Source: Marinobacterium halophilum
GTDB lineage: Bacteria > Pseudomonadota > Gammaproteobacteria > Pseudomonadales > Balneatricaceae
Length of the DNA stretch: 64,000 nt
Direction of reading: 5' to 3'
NCBI RefSeq assembly: GCF_003014615.1
Contig: NZ_PYGI01000016.1
Coordinates: 45,829 to 109,828 of the forward strand
This document shows positions 7,672 through 17,329 of the stretch, in pieces. Numbering within the stretch: the first letter of the stretch is position 1; each line of letters opens with the position of its first letter. The notes under the pieces were generated by a model that did not search any database, was not told the DNA's origin, and saw nothing but the letters and a program-made list of their open reading frames with translations. The position numbers were made by a program, and so were the translations under genes.

Positions 7672-9768
7672 TTACGAACGGGGCACGTAATGCAGCAGGC
7701 TTGAGCCCTGCTCAGTGGTGAAGATGCAGCGGAAACCTTCTTCTGCCGGCACCAGCACACACTCACCGTTGAAGGTGTCAGCAGCGGCCCATTCATCATC
7801 ACAGCTGTCGCGGCTTTCGGACTTGGCTGCGGTGAGGTTGAACAGGTTGCCTTCCTGGCTCCAGGTATACTCGGTGCGGTAAAGGTCGCAGCCATCAGAA
7901 CTGAAGGTATAGCTGCCGGTATTGTCGGCGCGGATCTCTTCTACCCCCAGCGCTTCGCCATCGGTACAGTCATAGCTCTGGTCGTACAGCGTATATTTGC
8001 CCACCGGGTTGATAACCTTGGTGTCAGTGCTGTTCAGGTTCATATTGATGTCGGTACTGATACCCTGATCAATCACATCCAGCGTGTAATCGACATCGGC
8101 ACCCTGAGTACGCAGCATGTGCGACAACTGGGCCTGAGCCACGCAACCGCTGTCAGCAATACCGGTATCCATTTCGCGGGCAATCGACGGCGGGATGGCA
8201 TCGATCAGGTCGGCGAAGCGGCTGTAGTTGACGGCGACGCGGGTCAGACCGTTGGCATCCAGGGATTCATCCTTCAACGCATCGACGGCTTTCTGCGCGT
8301 GCTCACCGGAAAACGCAACCAGATGATTGCCCTGTACACCGGCCTTGAGGCTCATGCCCGGTGCGATGAAGGACAGGTCTACATCGGTGAGCGTGCCGTC
8401 GGTCGGGATCTGTACCTGACGTCCAAGCGGCGACATGGCCATCATGCCCAGCAGCGGTTGCGGGTTGTTGGTCGCGATGCTGAACAGGAAGTCATAGCGG
8501 GAAGGCATCTGGGTATCGGCATCAATGGCGATGTCATACAGCGAGAAGCCAACACCCTTGGTGCCCTGTACCATGCCGGTGACCATACCCATCATGGCCG
8601 GGTTGGCCTGACTGATTTTGCGCTGCAGCTCGCGCAGTTCACGGCAGCCGGATTCAGTGGCCGTTGCCTGCTGCAGCAGCGTGGTCGCGGCCGGAACCAG
8701 GTTGTCGATATTGAGACCGGCGCCGAAGCCAATGATCTGATTATCACTGTTGCGGGTGTGGTTCGGGATATGGCCGCGCAGCGAGGCCAGAGTGGTGACC
8801 ACTTCGGCATTCTTGATTTCCAGCACCGAACGGCTGTTCATGGATATGGCTTTGCCGCTGCTCTGGGCGGTATTGCCGGCCACCAGACGCGGCACTTGGC
8901 TGATCAGTCCCAGTACTTCACTGCGGCAGGTTGCATCCATCCGCTCGGCAGGCATGCGCTCATCTTGAGCCTTGAACAGGGCCGTCAGATCCTGGCCGAA
9001 GCTATTGCTTTGCGGAGTCAGGAAACCCTGGGCCAGGCGTTCAAAATGTACCAGCGCGAGCATGCCGTCTTCGAACTTGTAAGTCTTTTGCAGCTGTTCC
9101 AGTTCGCCGCTGTCAGCCAGAGACTGGGTCGGCTTGGACAGTGCCAGGCGCTGCAGCTGATCGGCTTCCTGATCAAGGAAGTGGAACGCCGTCAGAGTTG
9201 CGACGCCATCACGAACGTTAATCGCCAGCTCCAGACGCTTGTCATCTTCAGGCGTCAGGCGCCAGAGCTTGACGGTGGCCTCGCCCACAGTGGCTTCACG
9301 TGGCTGCAGGCCACTGTCGGTAGACGCCTTTTCCAGAGCCTGCCAGAAAGCGGCTTCGTTGTTCAGGCCGAAGCGGATCACCGGCACGGCACCGTCCATG
9401 TAGATGGCATGCGGGTGGCTCAGGTCGATGCCATAGTATTCGAGCATGTCACCATAGGTGTTGGCGTTGTCGAGAAAATCACCGAAAAACGCGGCAACGA
9501 ATTGTCCCTGAGGGGTCTGATTGCGGCCGGTGTTCATCATCTCGGCCATCAGCTCTTTGGTCTGGAACTGCGAGCTTGCCATCAGTGGCAGATTACGCAT
9601 GTATTCGACTTGATCTGCATCGATCTGACCGCCGACATAGAGCACGGTGTCGGCTGGCACATAGGCAGCCAGTGGCTCACCTGCACCGGCTCCGAACCAT
9701 CCCTGTTGCCATGCCAGTCCAGCGCCTGCAGCAGCAACCAGCACACCCGCACCTATCCACTTTTGCAT
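7672..9768 (-). CDS. Large envelope-exposed protein of unknown function
   Basis: 698 residues from the ATG at 9768 (after GGAGAGAAGG); an in-frame ATG at 9780 lacks a good binding site. Residues 4-25 form a signal peptide or uncleaved anchor (WIGAGVLVAAAGAGLAWQQ). The mature protein opens with LAAYVPADTVLYVGG, a phrase reminiscent of DUF3352-type proteins, but I cannot confirm membership. It is probably periplasmic. The last ~100 residues hold several cysteines (CTDGE, DGCDLY, DSCDDE, GECVLV, FRCIF) that could form disulfides. It is transcribed alone, convergent with parE. A 580-residue ORF on the opposite strand is its shadow. Confidence 0.8.
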   Translation of the reverse strand: MQKWIGAGVLVAAAGAGLAWQQGWFGAGAGEPLAAYVPADTVLYVGGQIDADQVEYMRNLPLMASSQFQTKELMAEMMNTGRNQTPQGQFVAAFFGDFLDNANTYGDMLEYYGIDLSHPHAIYMDGAVPVIRFGLNNEAAFWQALEKASTDSGLQPREATVGEATVKLWRLTPEDDKRLELAINVRDGVATLTAFHFLDQEADQLQRLALSKPTQSLADSGELEQLQKTYKFEDGMLALVHFERLAQGFLTPQSNSFGQDLTALFKAQDERMPAERMDATCRSEVLGLISQVPRLVAGNTAQSSGKAISMNSRSVLEIKNAEVVTTLASLRGHIPNHTRNSDNQIIGFGAGLNIDNLVPAATTLLQQATATESGCRELRELQRKISQANPAMMGMVTGMVQGTKGVGFSLYDIAIDADTQMPSRYDFLFSIATNNPQPLLGMMAMSPLGRQVQIPTDGTLTDVDLSFIAPGMSLKAGVQGNHLVAFSGEHAQKAVDALKDESLDANGLTRVAVNYSRFADLIDAIPPSIAREMDTGIADSGCVAQAQLSHMLRTQGADVDYTLDVIDQGISTDINMNLNSTDTKVINPVGKYTLYDQSYDCTDGEALGVEEIRADNTGSYTFSSDGCDLYRTEYTWSQEGNLFNLTAAKSESRDSCDDEWAAADTFNGECVLVPAEEGFRCIFTTEQGSSLLHYVPRS

Positions 9769-9904
9769 CCTTCTCTCCATCGTTCTCGGGTTGTTTTCCT
9801 GTGGCGAGCGCAGGTACAGCGCTTCGTCCTTTTGTACGGCCAAGAGCATAGCATCAAGTGAAAACGGGCTATAGTGAAGAGCGTGATTAATATGCGGAGG
9901 GACT

Positions 9905-11578
9905 ATGTCCCACTCAGCCAGAAGCGTCTACCGATTCGCCCTGCTGCTGGTGCTGTCGGTGGCAGCGCCCTTATCGCAGGCAACCGCTGCGCCGGGACCG
10001 CATCTACAGCAATTGCTGGCGGCAGGGCATCGCGGGCAATTGCCGGGTGTCGCCATTGAGCATTGGGCACCGCTCAAGCAGTTGTATGAACAGCGTGGCT
10101 GGGCATTGATCTGGTCCGACGCCGAAGGTGCCCCCTATCTTGATCGTCAACAACAGCTGTCAGCATGGATCGCCCTGTCTCATCAGCACGGTCTGGATCC
10201 GCGTGCCTACGGTTTCGAGCGCCTGCGGATGCAGCCACAGGCGCTGCAGCTGAGCGGTGAGGCATTGCTCAATGACCTGCTGATGAGTGATGCCTTTATC
10301 CAGTTGGCGCTGGATCTGTCCGGCAGTCGGCTTGACCTGCAACGGTATGATCCGCTCTGGCATCTGCCGCCGAAGGTGCTGGACCCGGTCGACCTGCTCC
10401 TGACGCTGGATCGGGGGGCCAGTGTGCATCAACTGTTGCAGGGATTGCTGCCACGTAACCCGGAATATAATCGCCTGATGAGTTTGTATGTCGAATTGTC
10501 AGAGCGGACTCGGCAGCCGTATATGCCACCGGCGTTGCCCGGTGAATTGTTGCGCGCGGGAGACGTTCATGCCGAGTTGCCATTGTTACGCAACTGGCTG
10601 ATCCGAGAGGGAGTGCTCAACGCGGCTGACAGCTCCTTCGAGCAGGAAGAGCTGTATACCGAACGGGTGGCAGATGCGGTACGCCAGTATCAGCAGCAGC
10701 AGGGGCTGGAGGATGACGGTATCTACGGGCCGGATACCCGTGCGGCCATGCTGCTGAGTCCGGAGCAGAAGCGGCAGCAGGTACGGGTGAACATGGTGCG
10801 TTGGCGGGCATTGCCACATGCGTTGGGCAGACGTTACCTGCTGGTGCGTACGGGTTCATTCATGCTGGATCTGGTTGATCGTGGTGAAGTGGTGCAGCGG
10901 CACGCCATCATCAGTGGCCGGCCGCAGCGCCCCAGCCACTCGTTCGTGGCCAACATGGATACACTGGTTCTGAACCCGCCATGGACGGTGCCGTTTCGGC
11001 TGGCGGTAGAAGATCTGTTACCCAAACAGCAGCAGGATCCGGCGTACTTTGAACGCCTGGGCATAGAAGTGTTGCAACAGCAGCAGGGTGGCTGGCAACC
11101 GGTGTCCGCAGCGGCAGTTGACTGGTCATCGTTGTCACAACGCAATTTCCATTATCTGCTCAGGCAACGCCCCGGCCCACATAACAGCCTGGGTCGTATC
11201 CGCTTCGGTATGGCTAACCCGTACAGCATTTTCCTCCATGATACGCCGCAGCAGTCGCTGTTTAATGCGCGCGCGCGTGGGTTCAGTTCCGGCTGTATTC
11301 GGGTGCGAGCAATCGAACAACTGGCACAGACCCTGCTGGGCGGTGGCGAGACACTGCACGAGGTGTTGGCACAGGAACAGACCCGACATCTGCCTTTGCC
11401 CAGACCGGTACCTATCTACCTTGTTTATCTCACGGTATGGGTTGATGAGCTGCAACAGCCGTATTTCCATTCTGACCTGTATGGTCTGGACCGTCGCCTG
11501 GCGGATGTACTGGGGCCGCCACCGTCACCGCCCAGTTCTCAGATGATACAAATGGCACAAAGACTGCTTAAAAAGTAG
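9905..11578 (+). CDS. L,D-transpeptidase, YcbB/LdtD type
   Basis: 557 residues after a GGAGG binding site. An N-terminal signal peptide (FALLLVLSVAAPLSQATA) exports it to the periplasm. Order of parts: an N-terminal helical domain; a peptidoglycan-binding segment around residues 245-285 (AVRQYQQQQGLEDDGIYGPD); and a YkuD catalytic domain with IFLHDTP and the nucleophile motif GFSSGCIRV, Cys464. Such enzymes make 3-3 crosslinks in peptidoglycan. The next gene is a YcbK-like peptidase, the same pairing as ycbB-ycbK in E. coli. Confidence 0.92.
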   Translation: MSHSARSVYRFALLLVLSVAAPLSQATAAPGPHLQQLLAAGHRGQLPGVAIEHWAPLKQLYEQRGWALIWSDAEGAPYLDRQQQLSAWIALSHQHGLDPRAYGFERLRMQPQALQLSGEALLNDLLMSDAFIQLALDLSGSRLDLQRYDPLWHLPPKVLDPVDLLLTLDRGASVHQLLQGLLPRNPEYNRLMSLYVELSERTRQPYMPPALPGELLRAGDVHAELPLLRNWLIREGVLNAADSSFEQEELYTERVADAVRQYQQQQGLEDDGIYGPDTRAAMLLSPEQKRQQVRVNMVRWRALPHALGRRYLLVRTGSFMLDLVDRGEVVQRHAIISGRPQRPSHSFVANMDTLVLNPPWTVPFRLAVEDLLPKQQQDPAYFERLGIEVLQQQQGGWQPVSAAAVDWSSLSQRNFHYLLRQRPGPHNSLGRIRFGMANPYSIFLHDTPQQSLFNARARGFSSGCIRVRAIEQLAQTLLGGGETLHEVLAQEQTRHLPLPRPVPIYLVYLTVWVDELQQPYFHSDLYGLDRRLADVLGPPPSPPSSQMIQMAQRLLKK

Positions 11579-11657
11579 TCAAAACCGCTTCTGATGGGTA
11601 GAATTCGGCTCACTATTGTTTGTATTTTGTACAGCTGTTGATCCGTAGAGGTTGTGA

Positions 11658-12248
11658 ATGCTGCTGACTCCCCGTCGCCGTAAAAAATTGTCCACAAGTG
11701 AACCTTCCTGCCGCCAGCGTCGCCGCCTGTTGGGCAGTCTGGCCGGGTCTGCCGCGTTGCTGAACCTGCCGGTGGTGAATGCCAATATCCGCCCGCTGTT
11801 CGGCCGGGAGTTGAAGTTTGATCATCTGCATACCGGCGAGCAACTGCAGACAACCTATTGGGCCGACGGACAGTATGTGCATGCAAGCCTGGCCGATATC
11901 AATCACCTGCTGCGGGATTTTCGTACCGGTGAAGAGCACGTGATCGACCCTCGGCTGCTCGATCTGCTGCACCAGTTGCAGCAGGGTAGCGGCAACCCCA
12001 ACCCCTTCCAGATCATCTCCGGCTATCGATCACCGAAAACCAACGCCCAGCTGCGTACGGCGAGTAATGGTGTGGCCAAGAAAAGCCTGCACATGCAGGG
12101 CAAGGCACTGGATATTCGCCTGCCGGGCACACCCTTGAAAGAACTGCACCGTCTGGCCTGTGATGCCAAGGTTGGAGGGGTGGGGCTCTATACCCGCTCC
12201 AACTTCGTGCATATCGATACCGGCGCCGTACGTTACTGGGGCAGTTAG
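11658..12248 (+). CDS. YcbK/MepK-like murein endopeptidase (DUF882, peptidase M15 type)
   Basis: 196 residues. The N-terminus carries a twin-arginine-like export signal, CRQRRRLLGSLAGSAALLNL, as YcbK proteins do. The catalytic metal motifs HMQGKALDIRLPG and NFVHIDTGAVRYW are those of the DUF882/peptidase M15 group. E. coli MepK (YcbK) cleaves 3-3 crosslinks made by L,D-transpeptidases, so pairing with the preceding Ldt gene suggests a make/cleave couple in the periplasm. Its stop overlaps, by three bases, the stop of the convergent gene that follows. Confidence 0.9.
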   Translation: MLLTPRRRKKLSTSEPSCRQRRRLLGSLAGSAALLNLPVVNANIRPLFGRELKFDHLHTGEQLQTTYWADGQYVHASLADINHLLRDFRTGEEHVIDPRLLDLLHQLQQGSGNPNPFQIISGYRSPKTNAQLRTASNGVAKKSLHMQGKALDIRLPGTPLKELHRLACDAKVGGVGLYTRSNFVHIDTGAVRYWGS

Positions 12249-13054
12249 TCCGGCTGAATGCTGGCCAGCCGATCCTTCAGGCTGGCCACCGACAGTTCGC
12301 CCAGATGGGAGTCCTGTAACTGGCCATCGATACCAATGAACAAGGTGGTAGGCAGCGCGCGTGCGCCGTAGTGTTCGCCGATCAGATTCTGCTGGTCAAG
12401 CAGCACATGCTCGAGTTCGACCCCAAGCGTGTCCAGAAAGGCCTCGACGGTGTAGCTGTCTTCACCCAGATTGGCGAACAGGAAATTGATCTCGGGGTAA
12501 TCATGCTGAGCCTGTTCCAGCACCGGCATTTCGCGGACGCAGGGTGGACACCAGCTGGCCCAGACATTGAGCACCACCGGTTGGCCGGAAAAATCGCGCA
12601 GGTTGACCGTTTCGCCTGTCGGCGTCATCAGTGCCATATCCGGCAGCGTGCGGGTACTGCTCTGAATCTGTGCCAATGGTACGGCGGTACTGCCCCAGAC
12701 AATGCCGCCGGTAATCAGGGCGATGCTTAATGAGCGCCGCAGATCGGGCTGGCGCCACAGATACAGCAGGGCGCAGAGTGCACCGGTGGCCAGGCCGCTG
12801 ACCCACCAGAAACCGCCGTCGCGAATATCGATGATCTGCACCGGATCGGCCAGGTAGTCGGTGCTGAAGCGGGCGACAAAGCCCAGACGCGCGCCCAGGA
12901 GTCCCAGCAGAACAATGGTTAGCAGCGCCGGTTCAGGGTTGCGGCCGCCGCGACGGCTGCTGATCCAGCCGGCAAACAGGGCAACGGCAACTGCTATCAG
13001 AATCAGCAGATGGTCAACGGACAGGGCGAAAGGCCCCAGGGCCAGGGATTGCAT
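12245..13054 (-). CDS. Membrane-anchored TlpA-type thioredoxin with Lgt-like membrane domain
   Basis: 269 residues from ATG 13054, preceded by AAGGAG at 7-base spacing; the frame is open to 13147 but those codons lack a binding site. The first ~130 residues hold about four hydrophobic segments, with LLGARLGFVARF recalling prolipoprotein diacylglyceryl transferase. From about residue 140 a periplasmic TlpA/DsbE-like thioredoxin domain follows, with active site WASWCPPC (Cys169, Cys172) and cis-proline region RALPTTLFIG. A thiol-disulfide role in the periplasm is inferred; the substrate is unknown. Confidence 0.85.
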   Translation of the reverse strand: MQSLALGPFALSVDHLLILIAVAVALFAGWISSRRGGRNPEPALLTIVLLGLLGARLGFVARFSTDYLADPVQIIDIRDGGFWWVSGLATGALCALLYLWRQPDLRRSLSIALITGGIVWGSTAVPLAQIQSSTRTLPDMALMTPTGETVNLRDFSGQPVVLNVWASWCPPCVREMPVLEQAQHDYPEINFLFANLGEDSYTVEAFLDTLGVELEHVLLDQQNLIGEHYGARALPTTLFIGIDGQLQDSHLGELSVASLKDRLASIQPD

Positions 13055-13213
13055 GGTATGACTCCTTAAACTCATGGGCGCATGCTGGATGATACGCAGG
13101 GTAACCGGAACGGATCGAATCGGACAATTGACCGCGTCCGCGGCCATGGGTTCAGCTAAGCTTCATCGGTGGCCGCCTTCAATGGCCACTGTATCAACCA
13201 TGAGGATCAGATA

Positions 13214-13690
13214 ATGCGGGTGCGACTGTACGGAATATGCTGGCTGGCCATCGCCTTGTTGATTACCGGTTGTGCCAGTGTGCAGCCCGGTTACGAGCCG
13301 CCGACACTGGAGATCACCGGTGTCCGTTTCGACCCCTCCAGTCAGGGGGCGGTCCCTCAGTTTCTGATCGGCTTGCGTGTGATCAACCCCAACCGGCAGC
13401 CGTTGCACCTGAGCGGCATCAGTTACAACCTGTACCTGCAGGATCAGCGCGTGCTCAGTGGCGTGGCCCGTGATCTGCCGGTGGTACCCGGTTATGCCGA
13501 TCAGGCGATCGAAGTCAGCGCCACCCCGGCGTTGTTCGGTGGTGTCCGGCTGTTGGCGGAACTGATGAACAACCCCCAGCTGAACGCGTTGGACTACCGT
13601 GTGGAAGCCAAGCTGGACAGTGGCGGCCTGCAGTGGCCGGTCAGAGTGCAGGAACAGGGGCAGCTACCTTTGGGGCCTGCTGCCCGCTAG
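13214..13690 (+). CDS. LEA type 2 (WHy domain) lipoprotein
   Basis: 158 residues. The signal peptide ends in a lipobox, LLITGCAS, predicting an outer- or inner-membrane lipoprotein. The body (PPTLEITGVRF, FLIGLRVINPNRQPLHLSG) has the N-P-N pattern and beta-rich hydrophobic alternation of bacterial WHy/LEA_2 proteins. The start at ATG 13214 is chosen because it begins the signal peptide (MRVRLYGICWLAI). Function of bacterial LEA_2 lipoproteins is uncertain; stress protection is a guess from the plant family. Confidence 0.85.
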   Translation: MRVRLYGICWLAIALLITGCASVQPGYEPPTLEITGVRFDPSSQGAVPQFLIGLRVINPNRQPLHLSGISYNLYLQDQRVLSGVARDLPVVPGYADQAIEVSATPALFGGVRLLAELMNNPQLNALDYRVEAKLDSGGLQWPVRVQEQGQLPLGPAAR

Positions 13691-13696
13691 GCGGGC
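13682..13696. terminator. Short hairpin spanning two convergent stop codons
   Basis: GCCCGC (13682-13687) pairs with GCGGGC (13691-13696) around a TAG loop. The hairpin covers the 3' ends of the LEA lipoprotein and the ChaN-like gene. There is no T run, so termination is uncertain. Confidence 0.35.
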
Positions 13697-14547
13697 TAGC
13701 CCTCGAATTCGGCGCAGTGATCCTGTCCCGGCAGTGCCCGAGTGAACAGCAGATAATCGGCGCTGTCACGTCCAGGCAGACCCGTCGGCAGGTAGTTCGC
13801 GGGGGCGGTATCATCGTTGACCGCGATCATCAGTACGCTGGTGGCCGGCAGTGCCAGCCAGCGGGGAATCCCCAGGTCACGACGGGCATGGATGGCGCCG
13901 GTCAGCATTACGCCCGTCCGTTGCACATCGGCATAATCGCTCAGGACGCGGGCCATCTGTTGATCCCGTGCCAATTGCACCTGGCGCATGCCGTCCAGCG
14001 ATTGACGTGGCAACTGACCGCAGTGGCTGTCGAACAGCAGTTCAGCCATGAATTCGGTATGGTCGTGTTCCAGTTCGCCTTCCGGGGCACCGTGGCGGTA
14101 GGCCGCGCGTTGCTCGTCGCGGGTGAGATCAGCCGCCGCGACGGCCGTCGCATGATCCAGTGCGGTACTCACCACCTCGCCATACAGTGACCAGGGCCAG
14201 CCGGACTGCCATTGCAGTGCCTCGGGAGTAATGGTCTGGCCGTGTCCCAGAGCTTGATCTAGAGCGCCCTGTTGGCTGTGATCGGCCATTTCCAACGCCA
14301 CCGCACCAAGCTGCTGGCGTGCCGCCAGAGCCAGAATCCACTCGGTCTGGATTTGATGATGCTGAGGATGATCATGCTGTTCGCCCAGCAACAGCCAACC
14401 GCCTGCCGGCAACTGCTCGAACAGTTGCTCAGGGCTCAGAAAGCGCGCATCGGCGATCGCCCAAAGGCGGCCTTCCAGCGGGTGTGGGGCCTGTGCCTGC
14501 AGCACACCGGCCCATGTTAACAGGCATAGCAGCAGGCCGTACTTCAT
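13696..14547 (-). CDS. ChaN family (DUF399) protein
   Basis: 283 residues with a signal peptide (MKYGLLLCLLTWAGVLQAQA). The family signature LLLGEQHDHPQHHQIQ, then VALEMAD, matches ChaN-like haem-binding/iron-regulated proteins. No clear lipobox precedes a cysteine, unlike many ChaN lipoproteins, so it is more likely a soluble periplasmic protein. The start overlaps the stop of the upstream minus-strand gene (ATGA), so the two form an operon. Haem binding is a family-level inference. Confidence 0.85.
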   Translation of the reverse strand: MKYGLLLCLLTWAGVLQAQAPHPLEGRLWAIADARFLSPEQLFEQLPAGGWLLLGEQHDHPQHHQIQTEWILALAARQQLGAVALEMADHSQQGALDQALGHGQTITPEALQWQSGWPWSLYGEVVSTALDHATAVAAADLTRDEQRAAYRHGAPEGELEHDHTEFMAELLFDSHCGQLPRQSLDGMRQVQLARDQQMARVLSDYADVQRTGVMLTGAIHARRDLGIPRWLALPATSVLMIAVNDDTAPANYLPTGLPGRDSADYLLFTRALPGQDHCAEFEG

Positions 14548-14873
14548 GACTCCCCCCGGGCGGACTTTACATCCAGGTAATCGCGGGAAATCACGCTTTC
14601 CAACGCATTGACCGCGGCGACCAGTTCTTCGAAGGTTTCGCGGCTGCGTTTAAGGGTGGTGATCTGTTCAGGTGCGGGTCGCTGGTCGTCGCAACAACTG
14701 GCGATTTCCAGTAGTTGCTCAACATAGTCGGCCCGGGCGTGGGCGACCATGGTCAGCACCGGTTTCAAATCGGCCAGGTTGAGTTCGGGGATGCGCGGAT
14801 TGATGATCTCGCGGTTGATGTCCCGACGATATCGGTCCAGTTCCAGCAGCAGGCGGTTATTGTCAGTCGACAT
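14544..14873 (-). CDS. Hypothetical helical protein, 109 residues
   Basis: Begins MSTDNNRLLLELDRYRRDIN at ATG 14873 after GGAGAGG; a longer open frame to 15017 lacks support. The protein is almost entirely helical by eye, charged, with no signal peptide or membrane segment, and holds one CC pair (IASCCDD). It is translationally coupled to the ChaN-like gene and divergent from parC. I do not recognise a family. Confidence 0.75.
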   Translation of the reverse strand: MSTDNNRLLLELDRYRRDINREIINPRIPELNLADLKPVLTMVAHARADYVEQLLEIASCCDDQRPAPEQITTLKRSRETFEELVAAVNALESVISRDYLDVKSARGES

Positions 14874-15038
14874 GGCGAACCTCTCCGTGTTGGCGTTTCC
14901 CTTCATCCTATACGCAAATGCGGCAGGACGGGAGCTGTCGGGATGCGCTTTTGGTATCGAGCTGGCATACTCCCTGCCAAATGGCCGGTACCCCGTGTGG
15001 GGCCGCGCTGATGGCATCTCGTGTTCAAGGATCAGTTG

Positions 15039-17288
15039 ATGAGTGTAGAGAGCACCTTTGACGGTGATACTGAAAAACTGTCACTGCGAGACTTTACCGA
15101 GAAGGCATATCTGGACTATTCCATGTATGTCATCCTCGACCGTGCCCTGCCGCATCTGGGCGACGGTATGAAGCCCGTACAGCGGCGCATTGTGTATGCG
15201 ATGTCCGAGCTGGGGCTCAAGGCAACGGCAAAGTATAAGAAATCGGCGCGTACCGTGGGTGATGTGCTGGGCAAGTTCCACCCCCATGGTGACTCGGCCT
15301 GTTATGAAGCGATGGTGCTGATGGCGCAGTCGTTCAGTTACCGCTACCCGTTGATCGACGGCCAGGGCAACTGGGGGTCGCCGGATGATCCCAAATCCTT
15401 TGCCGCCATGCGGTACACCGAGTCACGGCTGGCACCCTATGCCGAGGTGCTGCTCAAGGAACTGGGGCAGGGCACGGCCAACTGGACGCCCAACTTTGAC
15501 GGTACGCTGGATGAGCCGGAAGTGTTGCCGGCGCGGCTGCCCAATGTGCTGCTTAATGGCGGCACCGGTATAGCCGTGGGCATGGCGACGGATATTCCGC
15601 CGCACAATCTGCGTGAAGTGGCGGGGGCCTGCTGCCATCTGCTCGACCATCCGAGCGCGACCCTGGATGATATCTGCCGGATGATTCCGGGACCGGACAT
15701 GCCCACCGAGGCGGAAATCATTACCCCGGCTGCCGACCTGAAACAGATCTACACCAGCGGCCGTGGCAGCTTCCGCATGCGTGCCCTGTGGACGCGTGAA
15801 GACGGCGAAATCGTGATTACGGCACTGCCGGCCCAGGTTTCCGGGGCCAAGGTGCTGGAACAGATCGCAGCCCAGATGCAGCAGAAAAAGCTGCCGATGG
15901 TCAGCGATCTGCGGGATGAGTCGGATCACGAAAACCCGACCCGCCTGGTGGTGATTCCCCGTTCCAATCGCATCGATTGCGAACAGTTGATGGCGCACCT
16001 GTTCGCTACCACGGATCTGGAGCGCAGTTACCGCGTCAACCTGAACATGATCGGCATCGATGGGCGGCCGCAGGTGAAGGATCTGCGCCAGATTCTGGTC
16101 GAGTGGCTGAGCTGGCGCACCGGTGTGGTCCGGCGTCGACTCGAGTTCCGCTTGCAGAAGGTCCGTGACCGCTTGCACCTGCTTGACGGCCTGATGGTGG
16201 CCTACCTCAACATTGATGAGGTGATCGCCATTATCCGCGAGGAGGAGAAGCCCAAGGATGAGCTGATGCAGCGTTTCGGACTCACGGGTGTACAGGCCGA
16301 CGCGATTCTTGATCTCAAGCTGCGCCATCTGGCACGTCTGGAAGAGATGAAGATTCGTGGTGAACAGGATGAATTGGAAAAAGAGCGCAAAATGCTGGAG
16401 CGCATTCTGGGGTCTGACGCGCGTATGCGTACGCTGGTGCGGACCGAGATTGAAGCCGCTGCCGAGGAGTTTGGTGATGCCCGTCGTTCGCCGCTGACCG
16501 AGCGCAGCGAAGCGCGGGCATTCAGTGAAAAGGACTTGCTCAGTGCCGATCCGGTCACGGTGGTGCTGTCCAAACAGGGCTGGATCCGTGCTGCCAAGGG
16601 CCATGAGATCGATGCGGAAGGGTTGAGCTACAAATCGGGAGATGGTTTCAAACTGGCGTGTGCGGGGCGGATGAACCAGCCGACCCTGTTGCTGGATTCG
16701 ACCGGGCGCAGCTATACACTGGATACCCACACCTTGCCGTCGGCGCGGGGGCAGGGTGAACCGGTGACCGGCCATATCAGTTTGCCCAAGGGAGCGATGG
16801 TGGATGCGCTGGTGTGTGGACAGGACAACGATGCGATTCTGCTTGCGTCGGATGCCGGCTACGGGTTCATGACCCGGATCGGGCAGCTCACCAGCAAGAC
16901 CAAAAACGGCAAGGCGGTGCTGACCTTGCCGTCAGCGGCCCAGGTGCTGCCGCCGTTGCTGATTCCGAGCGCGGATGCGTTGCTGGCGGCAGTCAGCAGC
17001 GAAGGACGCCTGTTGGTGTTCCCGGCGGCAGAACTGCCGGAACTGACTCGGGGCAAGGGCAACAAGATGATCAACATTCCGTCGGCCAGGGCCGCTGCGC
17101 GGGAAGAACTGATGACGCAGGTGGCCGTACTGGCACCGGGAGACACGCTGGTGATCAATGCCGGTCGTCAGCACCTCAAGCTCAAGGGCGCAGAGCTGGA
17201 GCATTACCGGGGCGAGCGTGGCCGCCGAGGCAACAAGTTGCCGCGCGGGTATCAGCGTGTCGATAGTCTGGAGGTCATCAGCGACTGA
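15039..17288 (+). CDS. parC: DNA topoisomerase IV subunit A
   Basis: 749 residues from ATG 15039 (AAGGA at 8-base spacing), like E. coli ParC (752). It is the breakage-rejoining subunit that pairs with ParE. The catalytic tyrosine is Tyr126 in [11 protein letters not shown]. The quinolone-resistance region reads [10 protein letters not shown], so Ser86 and Glu90 (E. coli S80 and E84) are the susceptible wild-type residues. The long coiled-coil and the C-terminal beta-pinwheel blades ([20 protein letters not shown]) are complete. Confidence 0.97.
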   Translation: MSVESTFDGDTEKLSLRDFTEKAYLDYSMYVILDRALPHLGDGMKPVQRRIVYAMSELGLKATAKYKKSARTVGDVLGKFHPHGDSACYEAMVLMAQSFSYRYPLIDGQGNWGSPDDPKSFAAMRYTESRLAPYAEVLLKELGQGTANWTPNFDGTLDEPEVLPARLPNVLLNGGTGIAVGMATDIPPHNLREVAGACCHLLDHPSATLDDICRMIPGPDMPTEAEIITPAADLKQIYTSGRGSFRMRALWTREDGEIVITALPAQVSGAKVLEQIAAQMQQKKLPMVSDLRDESDHENPTRLVVIPRSNRIDCEQLMAHLFATTDLERSYRVNLNMIGIDGRPQVKDLRQILVEWLSWRTGVVRRRLEFRLQKVRDRLHLLDGLMVAYLNIDEVIAIIREEEKPKDELMQRFGLTGVQADAILDLKLRHLARLEEMKIRGEQDELEKERKMLERILGSDARMRTLVRTEIEAAAEEFGDARRSPLTERSEARAFSEKDLLSADPVTVVLSKQGWIRAAKGHEIDAEGLSYKSGDGFKLACAGRMNQPTLLLDSTGRSYTLDTHTLPSARGQGEPVTGHISLPKGAMVDALVCGQDNDAILLASDAGYGFMTRIGQLTSKTKNGKAVLTLPSAAQVLPPLLIPSADALLAAVSSEGRLLVFPAAELPELTRGKGNKMINIPSARAAAREELMTQVAVLAPGDTLVINAGRQHLKLKGAELEHYRGERGRRGNKLPRGYQRVDSLEVISD

Positions 17289-17296
17289 CCTGCGCT

Positions 17297-17329
17297 GACA
17301 GTACCGGCTGCTCAGGCACCGGTACTGTC
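17297..17329. terminator. Hairpin between parC and the convergent membrane-protein gene
   Basis: An 11-bp perfect stem, GACAGTACCGG (17297-17307) with CCGGTACTGTC (17319-17329), around an 11-base loop. It includes the last codons of the minus-strand gene. No strong T run follows on either strand, so it may act as a transcript-end barrier rather than a classical terminator. Confidence 0.5.

Noticed and set aside
8119..9861. 580-residue ORF on the plus strand
   Set aside because: Entirely antisense to the 698-residue envelope protein, which has a signal peptide and binding site; the plus-strand product has no signal, domain or start context.
15423..16775. 450-residue ORF on the minus strand
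   Set aside because: Antisense shadow of parC with no recognisable domain.
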